A stretch of 5,930 nt of DNA, taken from the NCBI GenBank assembly GCA_022511485.1, contig JAFLUJ010000038.1, forward strand, positions 1 through 5,930. The letters are read 5' to 3'. The DNA comes from Oscillospiraceae bacterium. Its GTDB lineage: Bacteria; Bacillota; Clostridia; Oscillospirales; Ruminococcaceae. The translations under genes were made by a program, and so were the position numbers. A model generated the notes under the pieces. That model was not told where the DNA came from, did not search any database, and saw nothing but the letters and a program-made list of their open reading frames with translations. Positions 1 to 5,840 of the stretch are shown here, one piece after another. How positions within the stretch are numbered: the first letter of the stretch is position 1; each line of letters opens with the position of its first letter.

Positions 1-55
1 GTGGCTTAATATATTAAATCTTTTGTATTTACCAACATTGGGGTAGAACAAGCCT

Positions 56-71
56 GCAGGGGCTTCCCTGC
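56..71 (-). repeat. Short GC-rich hairpin after the glutamate synthase FMN subunit gene
   Basis: Bases 56-61 (GCAGGG) and 66-71 (CCCTGC) form a perfect 6-bp stem with a 4-base loop, 11 bases past the stop codon of the minus-strand gene. No T-run follows on the minus strand, so it does not look like a complete intrinsic terminator. It may slow 3' decay or separate two cistrons. The rest of bases 1-81 shows no coding sequence with a ribosome binding site, only a 12-bp AT palindrome (TTAATATATTAA, 6-17). Confidence 0.4.
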
Positions 72-81
72 GCTTCCCCGC

Positions 82-1587
82 TTATTCGCCGGCGTGCTGG
101 ATGCCAAGTATATCTAATTCTTTCTGGTTCAGTCCTACGCCTCTGAGCATGAGACGGTTTCCTCTGAGGGCTTCAATAGAGTTGATACCCATACCGCCCA
201 TGATCTCCTTGATCTCGTGATCCCATGCGTGAACAAGATTAACAAGCCTCTTGTAGCCCACCTCCGGATTGAGACGCTTTACAAGGTCGGGACGCTGTGT
301 AGCAATACCCCAGTTACATTTACCCTCGTGACAGCTTCTGCAAAGGTGACATCCCATTGCAAGAAGTGCGGGAGTTCCTATATAAATTGCGTCTGCACCA
401 AGAGCGATGGCCTTTACCGCGTCTGAGGAGGAACGTACCGAGCCTCCCACAACTACGGAGACTTCATTTCTTATGCCCTCGTCACGGAGACGCTGGTCAA
501 CGGAAGCAAGTGCAAGCTCGATGGGGATACCAACATTATCACGGATTCTCGTAGGAGCAGCTCCCGTACCGCCTCTGAAACCGTCTATTGCAATGATGTC
601 AGCGCCGGAACGTGCAATACCGGAGGCAATAGCCGCAACGTTGTGTACCGCCGCGATCTTTACAATGACCGGCTTGCTGTAATCTGTAGCCTCTTTAAGA
701 GAGAAAATAAGCTGACGGAGATCCTCGATAGAATATATATCATGGTGTGGAGCAGGTGAGATAGCATCCGTTCCCATAGGAATCATACGTGTACGGGAAA
801 CGTCCTCACGGATCTTAGCTCCGGGCAGGTGTCCGCCGATACCCGGCTTAGCGCCCTGACCCATTTTTATCTCGATGGCAGCGCCTGCGTCAAGATAACC
901 CTTGAAAACTCCGAAACGTCCGGAAGCTACCTGAACGATGGTGTTTTTGCCGTATTTGTAGAAATCCTTGTGGAGACCGCCTTCTCCGGTGTTGTAGTAT
1001 GTACCCAGCTCCTCAGCAGCCCTCGCAAGACTTTCGTGAGCGTTTTTGGAGATAGAACCGTAGGACATCGCCGAGAACATAATGGGAACGTCCAGCTCCA
1101 TGTAAGGGGGAAGCTCCGTATTGATCGAACCGTCCGGATTTTTTGTTACCCCTCCCGGCTTTTTGCCAAGGAATACCTTTGTCTCCATAGGCTCGCGGAG
1201 CGGGTCGATAGGAGGGTTAGTTACCTGTGAAGCGTTAATGAGGATCTTGTCCCAGTAAACGGGATAGTCCTTGGGAGTACCCATTGAGGAAAGGAGAACG
1301 CCTCCGCTTCCTGCCTGACGGTAATTTTCTATCATTATCTGCTGAGTGTAGTTTGCGCTCTCGCGGAATGAATTTTCGTTGGGACGAACTTTCAAAGCAT
1401 TGGTGGGACACAGACATACACATCTTTGACAGTCCACGCATTTGTCGTCATGAGTAAGCATTTTATCGTAGTCCGCATCGTAGTAGTGGACTTCATTGGA
1501 GCACTGACGCTCACAAGCCCGGCATTTAATACACTTGTCGGGATTTCTTAATACCTCAAACTGGGCAGGAAAGAAGTTTACAGACAT
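82..1587 (-). CDS. gltB: Glutamate synthase FMN/Fe-S subunit with N-terminal ferredoxin domain (split, archaeal type)
   Basis: This 501-residue cytoplasmic protein is the synthase part of glutamate synthase: it would use ammonia from glutamine to convert 2-oxoglutarate, via iminoglutarate reduced by FMN, to glutamate. Residues 19-61 hold two 4Fe-4S motifs, C19-x2-C22-x2-C25-x3-C29 and C50-x2-C53-x2-C56-x3-C60-P. Residues about 110-495 are the FMN-binding TIM barrel typical of the GltS central domain: FSAMSYGSIS (171-180), GEGG (201-204), GAKPGIGGHLPG (245-256) and DGFRGGTGAAP (335-345). C413-x5-C419-x4-C424 followed by NWGIATQ matches the 3Fe-4S site of known glutamate synthases. The class II amidotransferase and GXGXG domains of the large GltB are absent from this polypeptide; the former is encoded just upstream. 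The ATG start is supported by GAGGAGGG nine bases upstream. The electron donor (ferredoxin or an NADPH-linked subunit) is not visible here. Confidence 0.93.
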   Translation of the reverse strand: MSVNFFPAQFEVLRNPDKCIKCRACERQCSNEVHYYDADYDKMLTHDDKCVDCQRCVCLCPTNALKVRPNENSFRESANYTQQIMIENYRQAGSGGVLLSSMGTPKDYPVYWDKILINASQVTNPPIDPLREPMETKVFLGKKPGGVTKNPDGSINTELPPYMELDVPIMFSAMSYGSISKNAHESLARAAEELGTYYNTGEGGLHKDFYKYGKNTIVQVASGRFGVFKGYLDAGAAIEIKMGQGAKPGIGGHLPGAKIREDVSRTRMIPMGTDAISPAPHHDIYSIEDLRQLIFSLKEATDYSKPVIVKIAAVHNVAAIASGIARSGADIIAIDGFRGGTGAAPTRIRDNVGIPIELALASVDQRLRDEGIRNEVSVVVGGSVRSSSDAVKAIALGADAIYIGTPALLAMGCHLCRSCHEGKCNWGIATQRPDLVKRLNPEVGYKRLVNLVHAWDHEIKEIMGGMGINSIEALRGNRLMLRGVGLNQKELDILGIQHAGE

Positions 1588-2693
1588 TTTCTTTTACCCT
1601 CCTCGCTAAGATCAACAATAACCGGTTCTCCGCCCCGGGGACTCCAAATGCTGTCCACATCGGGACATATGGCTCTTATGGCACATTCCTCACTGGCGAT
1701 GTAGACCATGTCGCCCTTTTCCGCAACAACCATGGACCGGAGCTTAAGTCTGTCGTTAAGAGCCATAAGACCGCCGGTGTAGCCGAGGATGATGGAGAAC
1801 GGACCTGTTATAAGCAGGCTTGAAAAAGCGTTGCGGAAATATTTCAGTTTAGCAGCCTTTTCCGGATCGGACTTTTCCATAGCATCGATCTCGCTCCAGA
1901 ACGGAGCAGCAATTATCCCTGCAATGTCCTCGAGACTGAGCTCCTGCTTTCTGTTGAGATAATCGAAAATATAAGTGATGACCTCGGTATCGGTGAGCAG
2001 AGTACATTTGTATCCGAACATCTCGATAAAGCGTCTGTTGGCGTCATATGAGGAGATCTCCCCATTATGTACTATAGTATAGTCAAGGAGAGAAAACGGA
2101 TGCGCTCCTCCCCACCATCCGGGAGTGTTTGTAGGATACCGTCCATGAGCGGTCCAGGCGTAGCCGTTGTATTCCTCAAGACGGTAGAACTCTCCCACGT
2201 CCTCGGGGAAGCCTACTGCTTTGAAGACACCCATGTTTTTTCCGCTGGAAAATACGTATGCGCCGTCTATATCATTGTTGATGCGGATAACACACTGGGC
2301 AACGAATTCCTTCTCGTTAAGCTGAGAGGAAGCGATCTTCGTGGGCAGGGGATTCACAAAATACCGCCAGATAAGTGGCTCGTTTGTGATAGCCGGAACT
2401 TTCTTTGTGGGGATACGGCTCAGGTTCACCACATCGAAATGCCGGTCGAGGAATCTTTCTGTCTGCTCTCTGGATTCGTTTGAATTATAAAAAACGTGGA
2501 ATGCGTACAGATCCTTGTATTCCGGATAGATACCGTATCCCGCGAAACCGCCGCCCAAGCCGTTTGAGCGGTCGTGCATATAAGAGATGGACTTCACGAC
2601 ATCGCTGCCGTTCAGTCTGTTGCCGTCCCTGCTGATAAAGCCTGAAATAGCACAGCCGGACGGGATCCTGATCTCGCCTTCTTTTAAAAGCAT
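1578..2693 (-). CDS. Class II glutamine amidotransferase subunit of split glutamate synthase
   Basis: The protein (371 residues from the chosen ATG) would hydrolyse glutamine to glutamate and ammonia and pass the ammonia to the FMN subunit encoded next. Visible class II (Ntn-hydrolase) features are the probable nucleophile Cys14 in PSGCAISGF, GRYPTNTPG from residue 184 containing the substrate-binding Arg185, HNGE with the oxyanion Asn210-Gly211, and TDTEV from residue 234. HDRSNGLGGGFAGYGIYP near the N-terminus is, as I recall, conserved in the clostridial family. A longer reading frame begins at a GTG at 2744, but the predicted transcription start is near 2747 and that GTG has no ribosome binding site. 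The ATG at 2693 has AGGAGAG seven bases upstream, so I use it. Cys14 implies removal of a 13-residue leader, as in PurF and GltB. The gene overlaps the FMN subunit gene by 10 bases. Confidence 0.9.
   Translation of the reverse strand: MLLKEGEIRIPSGCAISGFISRDGNRLNGSDVVKSISYMHDRSNGLGGGFAGYGIYPEYKDLYAFHVFYNSNESREQTERFLDRHFDVVNLSRIPTKKVPAITNEPLIWRYFVNPLPTKIASSQLNEKEFVAQCVIRINNDIDGAYVFSSGKNMGVFKAVGFPEDVGEFYRLEEYNGYAWTAHGRYPTNTPGWWGGAHPFSLLDYTIVHNGEISSYDANRRFIEMFGYKCTLLTDTEVITYIFDYLNRKQELSLEDIAGIIAAPFWSEIDAMEKSDPEKAAKLKYFRNAFSSLLITGPFSIILGYTGGLMALNDRLKLRSMVVAEKGDMVYIASEECAIRAICPDVDSIWSPRGGEPVIVDLSEEGKRKCL
1597..1604 (-). promoter_or_regulatory. Ribosome binding site inside the amidotransferase gene
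   Basis: On the minus strand this reads GAGGAGGG, nine bases before the ATG at 1587. It lies within the last codons of the upstream amidotransferase gene and fixes the start of the FMN subunit. It suggests coupled translation of the two subunits. Confidence 0.8.
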
Positions 2694-2700
2694 ATACTCA

Positions 2701-2707
2701 CTCTCCT
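2701..2707 (-). promoter_or_regulatory. Ribosome binding site that decides the amidotransferase start
   Basis: AGGAGAG on the minus strand lies seven bases before the ATG at 2693. The alternative GTG at 2744 has no comparable sequence, so this site supports the shorter 371-residue protein and a leader of about 54 bases. Confidence 0.75.
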
Positions 2708-2714
2708 GAAAAAT

Positions 2715-2749
2715 ATTGGAAACCAAATCATTTTGGTATTTCACCCAAT
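2715..2749 (-). repeat. Nested inverted repeat in the leader of the glutamate synthase transcript
   Basis: An inner perfect 6-bp stem (ACCAAA at 2722-2727, TTTGGT at 2732-2737, 4-base loop) is enclosed by an outer 5-bp pair (ATTGG 2715-2719, CCAAT 2745-2749). It starts at about the predicted transcription start and ends eight bases before the ribosome binding site. It could be an RNA hairpin in the leader or a DNA operator overlapping the start of transcription. I recognise no known riboswitch in it. Confidence 0.45.
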
Positions 2750-2753
2750 TAAT

Positions 2754-2782
2754 ATGATACCATACATATATCCTCTTGTCAA
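2754..2782 (-). promoter_or_regulatory. Sigma-A promoter of the glutamate synthase genes
   Basis: On the minus strand there is a perfect -35 TTGACA (2777-2782), a 17-base spacer ending in TGG (an extended -10 TGn), and the -10 TATCAT (2754-2759). Transcription should start near 2747. The amidotransferase and FMN subunit genes overlap and would be transcribed together from here. Confidence 0.85.
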
Positions 2783-2787
2783 TACCG

Positions 2788-2819
2788 TTTTGCAGGATTT
2801 TTTGATATAACTTGCAAAA
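2788..2819. promoter_or_regulatory. Inverted repeat upstream of the glutamate synthase -35, candidate regulator site
   Basis: TTTTGCA (2788-2794) and TGCAAAA (2813-2819) form a perfect 7-bp inverted repeat with an 18-base AT-rich spacer. It spans about -41 to -72 relative to the predicted start at 2747, where activators such as LysR-type regulators often bind. The regulator is unknown and the assignment is an inference from position and symmetry. Confidence 0.4.
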
Positions 2820-2881
2820 TAAAGTAAATATTCTATGAATTAAGGTTAAAAAGGCATTAATACTGCCATATTTTAATTTAC

Positions 2882-2902
2882 AAAATTCATTTTTGGAATT
2901 TT
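2882..2902. repeat. AT-rich inverted repeat in the divergent intergenic region
   Basis: AAAATTC (2882-2888) and GAATTTT (2896-2902) form a perfect 7-bp inverted repeat with a 7-base loop, ending 23 bases upstream of the -35 of the plus-strand promoter. The sequence is AT-rich, so chance is a real possibility. The remainder of the 365-base gap at 2694-3058 shows only the two promoters, the leader hairpin and the other inverted repeat; I see no RNA gene or well-supported small gene there. Confidence 0.3.
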
Positions 2903-2925
2903 ATCGCAGCGACTTGCACTAATTC

Positions 2926-2954
2926 TTGACAAAAATCGCATTAAGTGTTATATT
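2926..2954 (+). promoter_or_regulatory. Sigma-A promoter of the zinc-ribbon membrane protein gene
   Basis: There is a perfect -35 TTGACA (2926-2931), a 17-base spacer ending in TGT (extended -10 TGn) and the -10 TATATT (2949-2954). Transcription should start near 2961, leaving a leader of about 98 bases before the ATG at 3059. It diverges from the glutamate synthase promoter about 145 bases away. Confidence 0.8.
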
Positions 2955-3058
2955 ATATGTATATATAGGCAATTGTAATTATGTTTTGTACGTGCCTGAT
3001 GTTGAAGAGGGCGATATTGGAATCAATGATGAAATAATGTATGAAAGGGGAACTATGA

Positions 3059-3859
3059 ATGAAGTGTACAAATTGTGGATTTGAAATTGATGATAATGAT
3101 GTGTACTGTCAGCATTGCGGCGCTGAGATAGTTGACACGAATCAGACAAGTAATGAAGTTCAGGAAAAGAAGAAAAAACGCAGGAGCAGTAAAGACGATG
3201 ACGGGAAAAATAATCTTTCCCTTATTCTGAAACTGGCAGCGGCGGTCGTTGTTGTCATATTGATAATAATTATAATAGTATCTGCTGTTGCATCTTCGAG
3301 CGCTTCTAAAGGAAGGAAAATATTTGACAAGATCCCTTTGGGAAGAGATGCGGCGATTATCATCTCCGAAACAGGAGCGGAATTCCTGACAGGTGAAAGC
3401 TCTGAGTACAGCGTCGTAAACTATATTGCGGATTACGATCATATCTGTGAGTCGGAGAAAAGTGTCACTGTTGATGGAATCAAGCTTCCTGAATGGGCTG
3501 TGCTTCTGAGGGAAAATTCCTCCGGATCGGTGGAGGAGGCTGTACTTTATAATTTCAGCATTCTAAAACATAGCTGGATGGGGGAAAAGGCTGCATCTAA
3601 AATAGAAGCTTCGGCAGTTGAGTTCGGGTCGAAGATCAAAGCGGCGGAGCGGGCTATCGGTCTGAAGCCATATACCATTATAAAAGAAAGTGCGGAAAAT
3701 ACATCGACTTATGTTTACAGATACCACTATGTTGACGATGAGTCGGGGAATAACTTCGTAATGAATTTTTATGTGATCGTCAATGACGTGGATGGAAAGG
3801 TCGTTGATGTTCGGGAGGAACAGCTTGATTATCTTAATCTGATCCTGCACGCCGAATAA
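3059..3859 (+). CDS. Zinc-ribbon membrane protein with extracellular domain of unknown function
   Basis: The 266-residue protein opens with a zinc ribbon, C3-x2-C6 and C17-x2-C20 (MKCTNCGF and YCQHCGAEI), which should bind one zinc ion in the cytoplasm. A charged, Lys/Arg-rich linker (about 37-52) leads into one hydrophobic helix (about 57-78, rich in Val and Ile). By the positive-inside rule the remaining 185 or so residues lie outside the cell. That part has no motif I recognise; alternating hydrophobic stretches near the end (YVYRYHYV, NFVMNFYVIVN) suggest a beta-rich fold, which is inference. Such zinc-ribbon/TM proteins are common and mostly uncharacterised in Clostridia. AAGGGG lies eight bases before the ATG. 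The gene has its own promoter and terminator, so it appears monocistronic; nothing links it functionally to the glutamate synthase genes. Confidence 0.85.
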   Translation: MKCTNCGFEIDDNDVYCQHCGAEIVDTNQTSNEVQEKKKKRRSSKDDDGKNNLSLILKLAAAVVVVILIIIIIVSAVASSSASKGRKIFDKIPLGRDAAIIISETGAEFLTGESSEYSVVNYIADYDHICESEKSVTVDGIKLPEWAVLLRENSSGSVEEAVLYNFSILKHSWMGEKAASKIEASAVEFGSKIKAAERAIGLKPYTIIKESAENTSTYVYRYHYVDDESGNNFVMNFYVIVNDVDGKVVDVREEQLDYLNLILHAE

Positions 3860-3873
3860 AAGGCTGAGCCTTT
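3859..3873 (+). repeat. Small hairpin directly at the stop codon
   Basis: AAAGGC (3859-3864) and GCCTTT (3868-3873) form a perfect 6-bp stem with a TGA loop, beginning at the last base of the stop codon. Its right arm overlaps the base of the next hairpin, so the two cannot both form completely. The following sequence is ACCC, so it is not a normal intrinsic terminator. Confidence 0.4.
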
Positions 3874-3910
3874 ACCCTTACCGCCGGATACTGCATCGGT
3901 AAGGGCAAGG
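3869..3910 (+). repeat. Long hairpin in the 3' untranslated region
   Basis: CCCTTACCG (3875-3883) and CGGTAAGGG (3897-3905) form a perfect 9-bp stem with a 13-base loop. CCTT (3869-3872) and AAGG (3907-3910) extend it past a small internal loop. No T-run follows, so it is not a terminator. It may be an mRNA-stabilising or processing structure, or a dispersed palindromic repeat. Confidence 0.55.
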
Positions 3911-3960
3911 GAAAGACACGGAAGCTTAAAATTTCTGTACCGCTGCTTGCCTGATATCAA

Positions 3961-4002
3961 AGCTCCTGATTTTTTATAGGATCAGGGGCTTTTTAATTTT
4001 TT
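3961..4002 (+). terminator. Intrinsic terminator after the zinc-ribbon gene
   Basis: AGCTCCTGAT (3961-3970) pairs with ATCAGGGGCT (3981-3990) over 10 bp with one G-T pair and a 10-base loop; AA/TT outside extends it to 12 bp. A T-rich tail (TTTT, AA, six Ts) follows at 3991-4002. It ends transcription from 2961 about 100 bases after the stop codon and insulates the sigma factor operon. Confidence 0.85.
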
Positions 4003-4044
4003 CGGATAATGTCAGATTTCCGGCTTTTATTTCGACTAACATAG

Positions 4045-4056
4045 TGAAACGTTTCA
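4045..4056. promoter_or_regulatory. Perfect 12-bp palindrome upstream of the sigma factor gene, candidate operator
   Basis: TGAAACGTTTCA is fully self-complementary with a central CG, the form typical of LacI/GalR-family operators; its half site resembles the Cra type. It ends 17 bases before the ATG at 4074 and five bases before the ribosome binding site region, so a bound protein could block transcription or the initiating polymerase. The left half TGAAAC also resembles the -35 of ECF promoters, but no matching -10 follows at the right distance. I could not find a convincing sigma-A promoter at 4003-4044. Confidence 0.45.
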
Positions 4057-4073
4057 AAAAGTGAGGTTTTGAT

Positions 4074-4601
4074 ATGTCGGACAAGGAGCTTATCAAGCTG
4101 CTGAAAAGCAGTCCTGAACAGGGACTTGCGGCGGTAGTCCTTCGGTATACTGGGTATGTGATGAAAATTGCCCGGACTAAGCTGGACAATATCTGTACGC
4201 CGGAGGATATTGAGGAGACCGTCAGCGATATATTCTTCTGCTTCTATCAGCAGGGACAGAAGTGCGGCTTCGAGATACGTTCGCTTCGTGCATACATATC
4301 GCTTATTGCTGAAAGACGGTGCATTGATGTTTTCAGACAGCATATCAGGCGTGAGGATACGGTGTCACTTGACGACACGGACGGTGTATCTGAGCCCATA
4401 GATAATGATGATCATGATACGCTTGCAGAGGGGATAAAACGTCTTGGCGAACCGGACACAAGCATATTTATCCGCAAATATTTTTACGGACAGAAAACTT
4501 CCGACATAGCAAAGGAGCTTCACATGAAACCAAACACAGTTGACAAGCGCATATCCCGGGGACTTGTCAAACTAAGAAAAATAATGGAGGAGGAAAAGTA
4601 A
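4074..4601 (+). CDS. ECF-type RNA polymerase sigma factor (sigma-70 family)
   Basis: The 175-residue protein has the size and two-domain layout of group 4 sigma factors and would direct RNA polymerase to a small regulon. Sigma region 2 covers about residues 15-92: TPEDIEETVSDIFFCFYQQ resembles the core-binding region 2.2, and RAYISLIAERRCIDVFRQ the -10-recognising region 2.4. After an acidic linker (about 95-118, DDTDG, DNDDHD), region 4 occupies about 119-171, with the helix-turn-helix TSDIAKELHMKPNTVDKRIS (142-161) expected to read the -35 element. There is no region 1 or 3. The ATG has GTGAGG seven bases upstream. The stop overlaps the start of the next gene as TAATG, so the partner is translationally coupled and probably controls this factor. 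ECF factors often activate their own operon; target genes cannot be named from this window. Confidence 0.9.
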   Translation: MSDKELIKLLKSSPEQGLAAVVLRYTGYVMKIARTKLDNICTPEDIEETVSDIFFCFYQQGQKCGFEIRSLRAYISLIAERRCIDVFRQHIRREDTVSLDDTDGVSEPIDNDDHDTLAEGIKRLGEPDTSIFIRKYFYGQKTSDIAKELHMKPNTVDKRISRGLVKLRKIMEEEK

Positions 4602-5758
4602 TGGACAAAATGCTTGATGATATGGCATATGGCATTTCGGAAGACAGCGCTGAGATGTTTGACAGCGTTTATGCCGGCTTTGAAAAAAACGCTTCCGTCA
4701 CCGCTTACGAGCAGGAACGGATACTTTCCTCCGTCATGAGAAAGGCGGGATTTGATATGAAAGAAATTGCTTCAATTAAAAAGACAAGAAAAATCAGCAA
4801 ACGCATAGCAGGAATGGTGATAGCCGCAGCAGTTATTCTGACGGCGGGTATAACAATATTTGCAGCGGAATCAGGCGGAATTTCCAGATTAAAAGATTAT
4901 TTTGACAAAACAAGAGACAAGTATGATATTTCGGATATTCCTGTTATCAAAGACGCTGAGATATACGGTACGGAAATAATCTATACAACAGAACCTGTCG
5001 GCGAAACAAGCGAAAATATTGCCGGAATGGGGTCAGTTCGTCTTGTCAGCGCATCATGTGATACATATAATATTTTTATCATGCTTGAATATGAAGCAGA
5101 CGAGTCGGTAATTACGGCAGATATTCCTGATGTGTCGTCATTCGGATTTGGATTTTGCAGCGCAGAGATCGGAGGCTCATACAGCATGGAAGCAGTGTCC
5201 AGAACAGGAAACATCTTTTCCTTTGCCTGTCATATCGGCGGAATGCAGGAGCTTCCATCAGATATGATAACCTTAGAACTGGAAAGCTTCGGGTATCATG
5301 ACGATAACAGATTTGTACCTCTTACAGAGGAAAGTCTTACTGTTGATGTTCCTATGTCTGAAATGAATGTGCTGCAATACATAAGGGCAGATAATTCAGT
5401 GCAGATAGATGGAATTACATACGAAGCGGAGCTGTCGCCTCTGGGACTTCTGCTTTACAATGATACCGAGGCTTATATTAACGATGAAGGCGATCTTGAA
5501 AATTATAACTTTGACAAATATCTGTTCAGTTTTACTAATTTTGTATTTTATATGAAAGACGGAAGCATTTTCGGCGACGGGGAAACCTATGATTCTGTAT
5601 ATGGTCTGCTCCGTTCACAAACCGGCTGGATAGATTTTGACAATAAAAAAGAGTATAATTCATATGGCTTTACTGTGCCGGTGGATATTTCTGAAATAGA
5701 CCGCATATCGTTTCATGGCGAAGAATTTTTCTTTAATGCTTTGAAATCTGATCAATAA
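4601..5758 (+). CDS. Single-pass membrane protein, probable anti-sigma factor/sensor for the ECF sigma factor
   Basis: The 385-residue protein has a cytoplasmic N-terminus of about 68 residues, including YEQERILSSVMRKAG (36-50) and a basic stretch KKTRKISKR (60-68). One transmembrane helix follows (about 69-88, GMVIAAAVILTAGITIFAA), then about 295 extracellular residues. The layout resembles the DUF4179-type proteins that follow sigma factors in Firmicutes; I assign that by layout, not by a matched domain. The N-terminus would bind the sigma factor and the outer part, rich in acidic and aromatic residues, would sense a signal. No zinc-binding HxxxCxxC motif is present, so it is not a classic ZAS anti-sigma factor. 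The start overlaps the sigma stop by one base, with GGAGGAGG seven bases upstream. The ligand and any regulated proteolysis are unknown. Confidence 0.75.
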   Translation: MDKMLDDMAYGISEDSAEMFDSVYAGFEKNASVTAYEQERILSSVMRKAGFDMKEIASIKKTRKISKRIAGMVIAAAVILTAGITIFAAESGGISRLKDYFDKTRDKYDISDIPVIKDAEIYGTEIIYTTEPVGETSENIAGMGSVRLVSASCDTYNIFIMLEYEADESVITADIPDVSSFGFGFCSAEIGGSYSMEAVSRTGNIFSFACHIGGMQELPSDMITLELESFGYHDDNRFVPLTEESLTVDVPMSEMNVLQYIRADNSVQIDGITYEAELSPLGLLLYNDTEAYINDEGDLENYNFDKYLFSFTNFVFYMKDGSIFGDGETYDSVYGLLRSQTGWIDFDNKKEYNSYGFTVPVDISEIDRISFHGEEFFFNALKSDQ

Positions 5759-5770
5759 AAATGGCTTATC

Positions 5771-5813
5771 AACAGATCAAACGGCGGATATTATCTGCCG
5801 TTTTGTCTGTTTT
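5771..5813 (+). terminator. Intrinsic terminator of the sigma/anti-sigma operon
   Basis: An 11-bp inner stem (AAACGGCGGAT 5779-5789 with ATCTGCCGTTT 5793-5803, one G-T pair, 3-base loop) sits inside an outer 6-bp stem (AACAGA 5771-5776 with TCTGTT 5806-5811) across a 2x2 internal loop. T-rich sequence, TTTTGTCTGTTTT, follows the inner stem. It starts 12 bases after the stop codon. Confidence 0.85.
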
Positions 5814-5840
5814 AAACAAATAAACATCTATATTAATACA

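Noticed and set aside
6..17. AT palindrome TTAATATATTAA near the left edge
   Set aside because: Low-complexity AT sequence of this kind is common by chance and no promoter or gene could be tied to it.
829..1230. Plus-strand open frame of 133 codons inside the FMN subunit gene
   Set aside because: It is antisense to a strongly conserved gene, has no promoter or ribosome binding site and no recognisable protein features; the same holds for the other frames opposite the two glutamate synthase genes.
2694..2744. N-terminal extension of the amidotransferase by 17 residues from a GTG start
   Set aside because: It has no ribosome binding site and begins only about three bases after the predicted transcription start, whereas the ATG at 2693 has AGGAGAG at good spacing.
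2981..3037. Possible 18-residue leader peptide (MFCTCLMLK...) in the 5' leader of the zinc-ribbon gene
   Set aside because: There is no ribosome binding site in front of it and no residue pattern suggesting attenuation; an open frame of this length is expected by chance.
3055..3084. ATG at 3055 as an alternative start before the zinc-ribbon gene
   Set aside because: It is in another frame and stops after nine codons; the ATG at 3059 gives the zinc ribbon and has a better spaced ribosome binding site.
3053..3442. Minus-strand open frame of 129 codons opposite the zinc-ribbon gene
   Set aside because: Its composition merely mirrors the zinc-ribbon/TM gene, and it lacks any start signals.
4045..4072. 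ECF-type promoter with TGAAAC at 4045-4050 as -35
   Set aside because: The expected -10 (CGTC or similar) 16-17 bases downstream is absent; that position holds TTTTGA next to the start codon.
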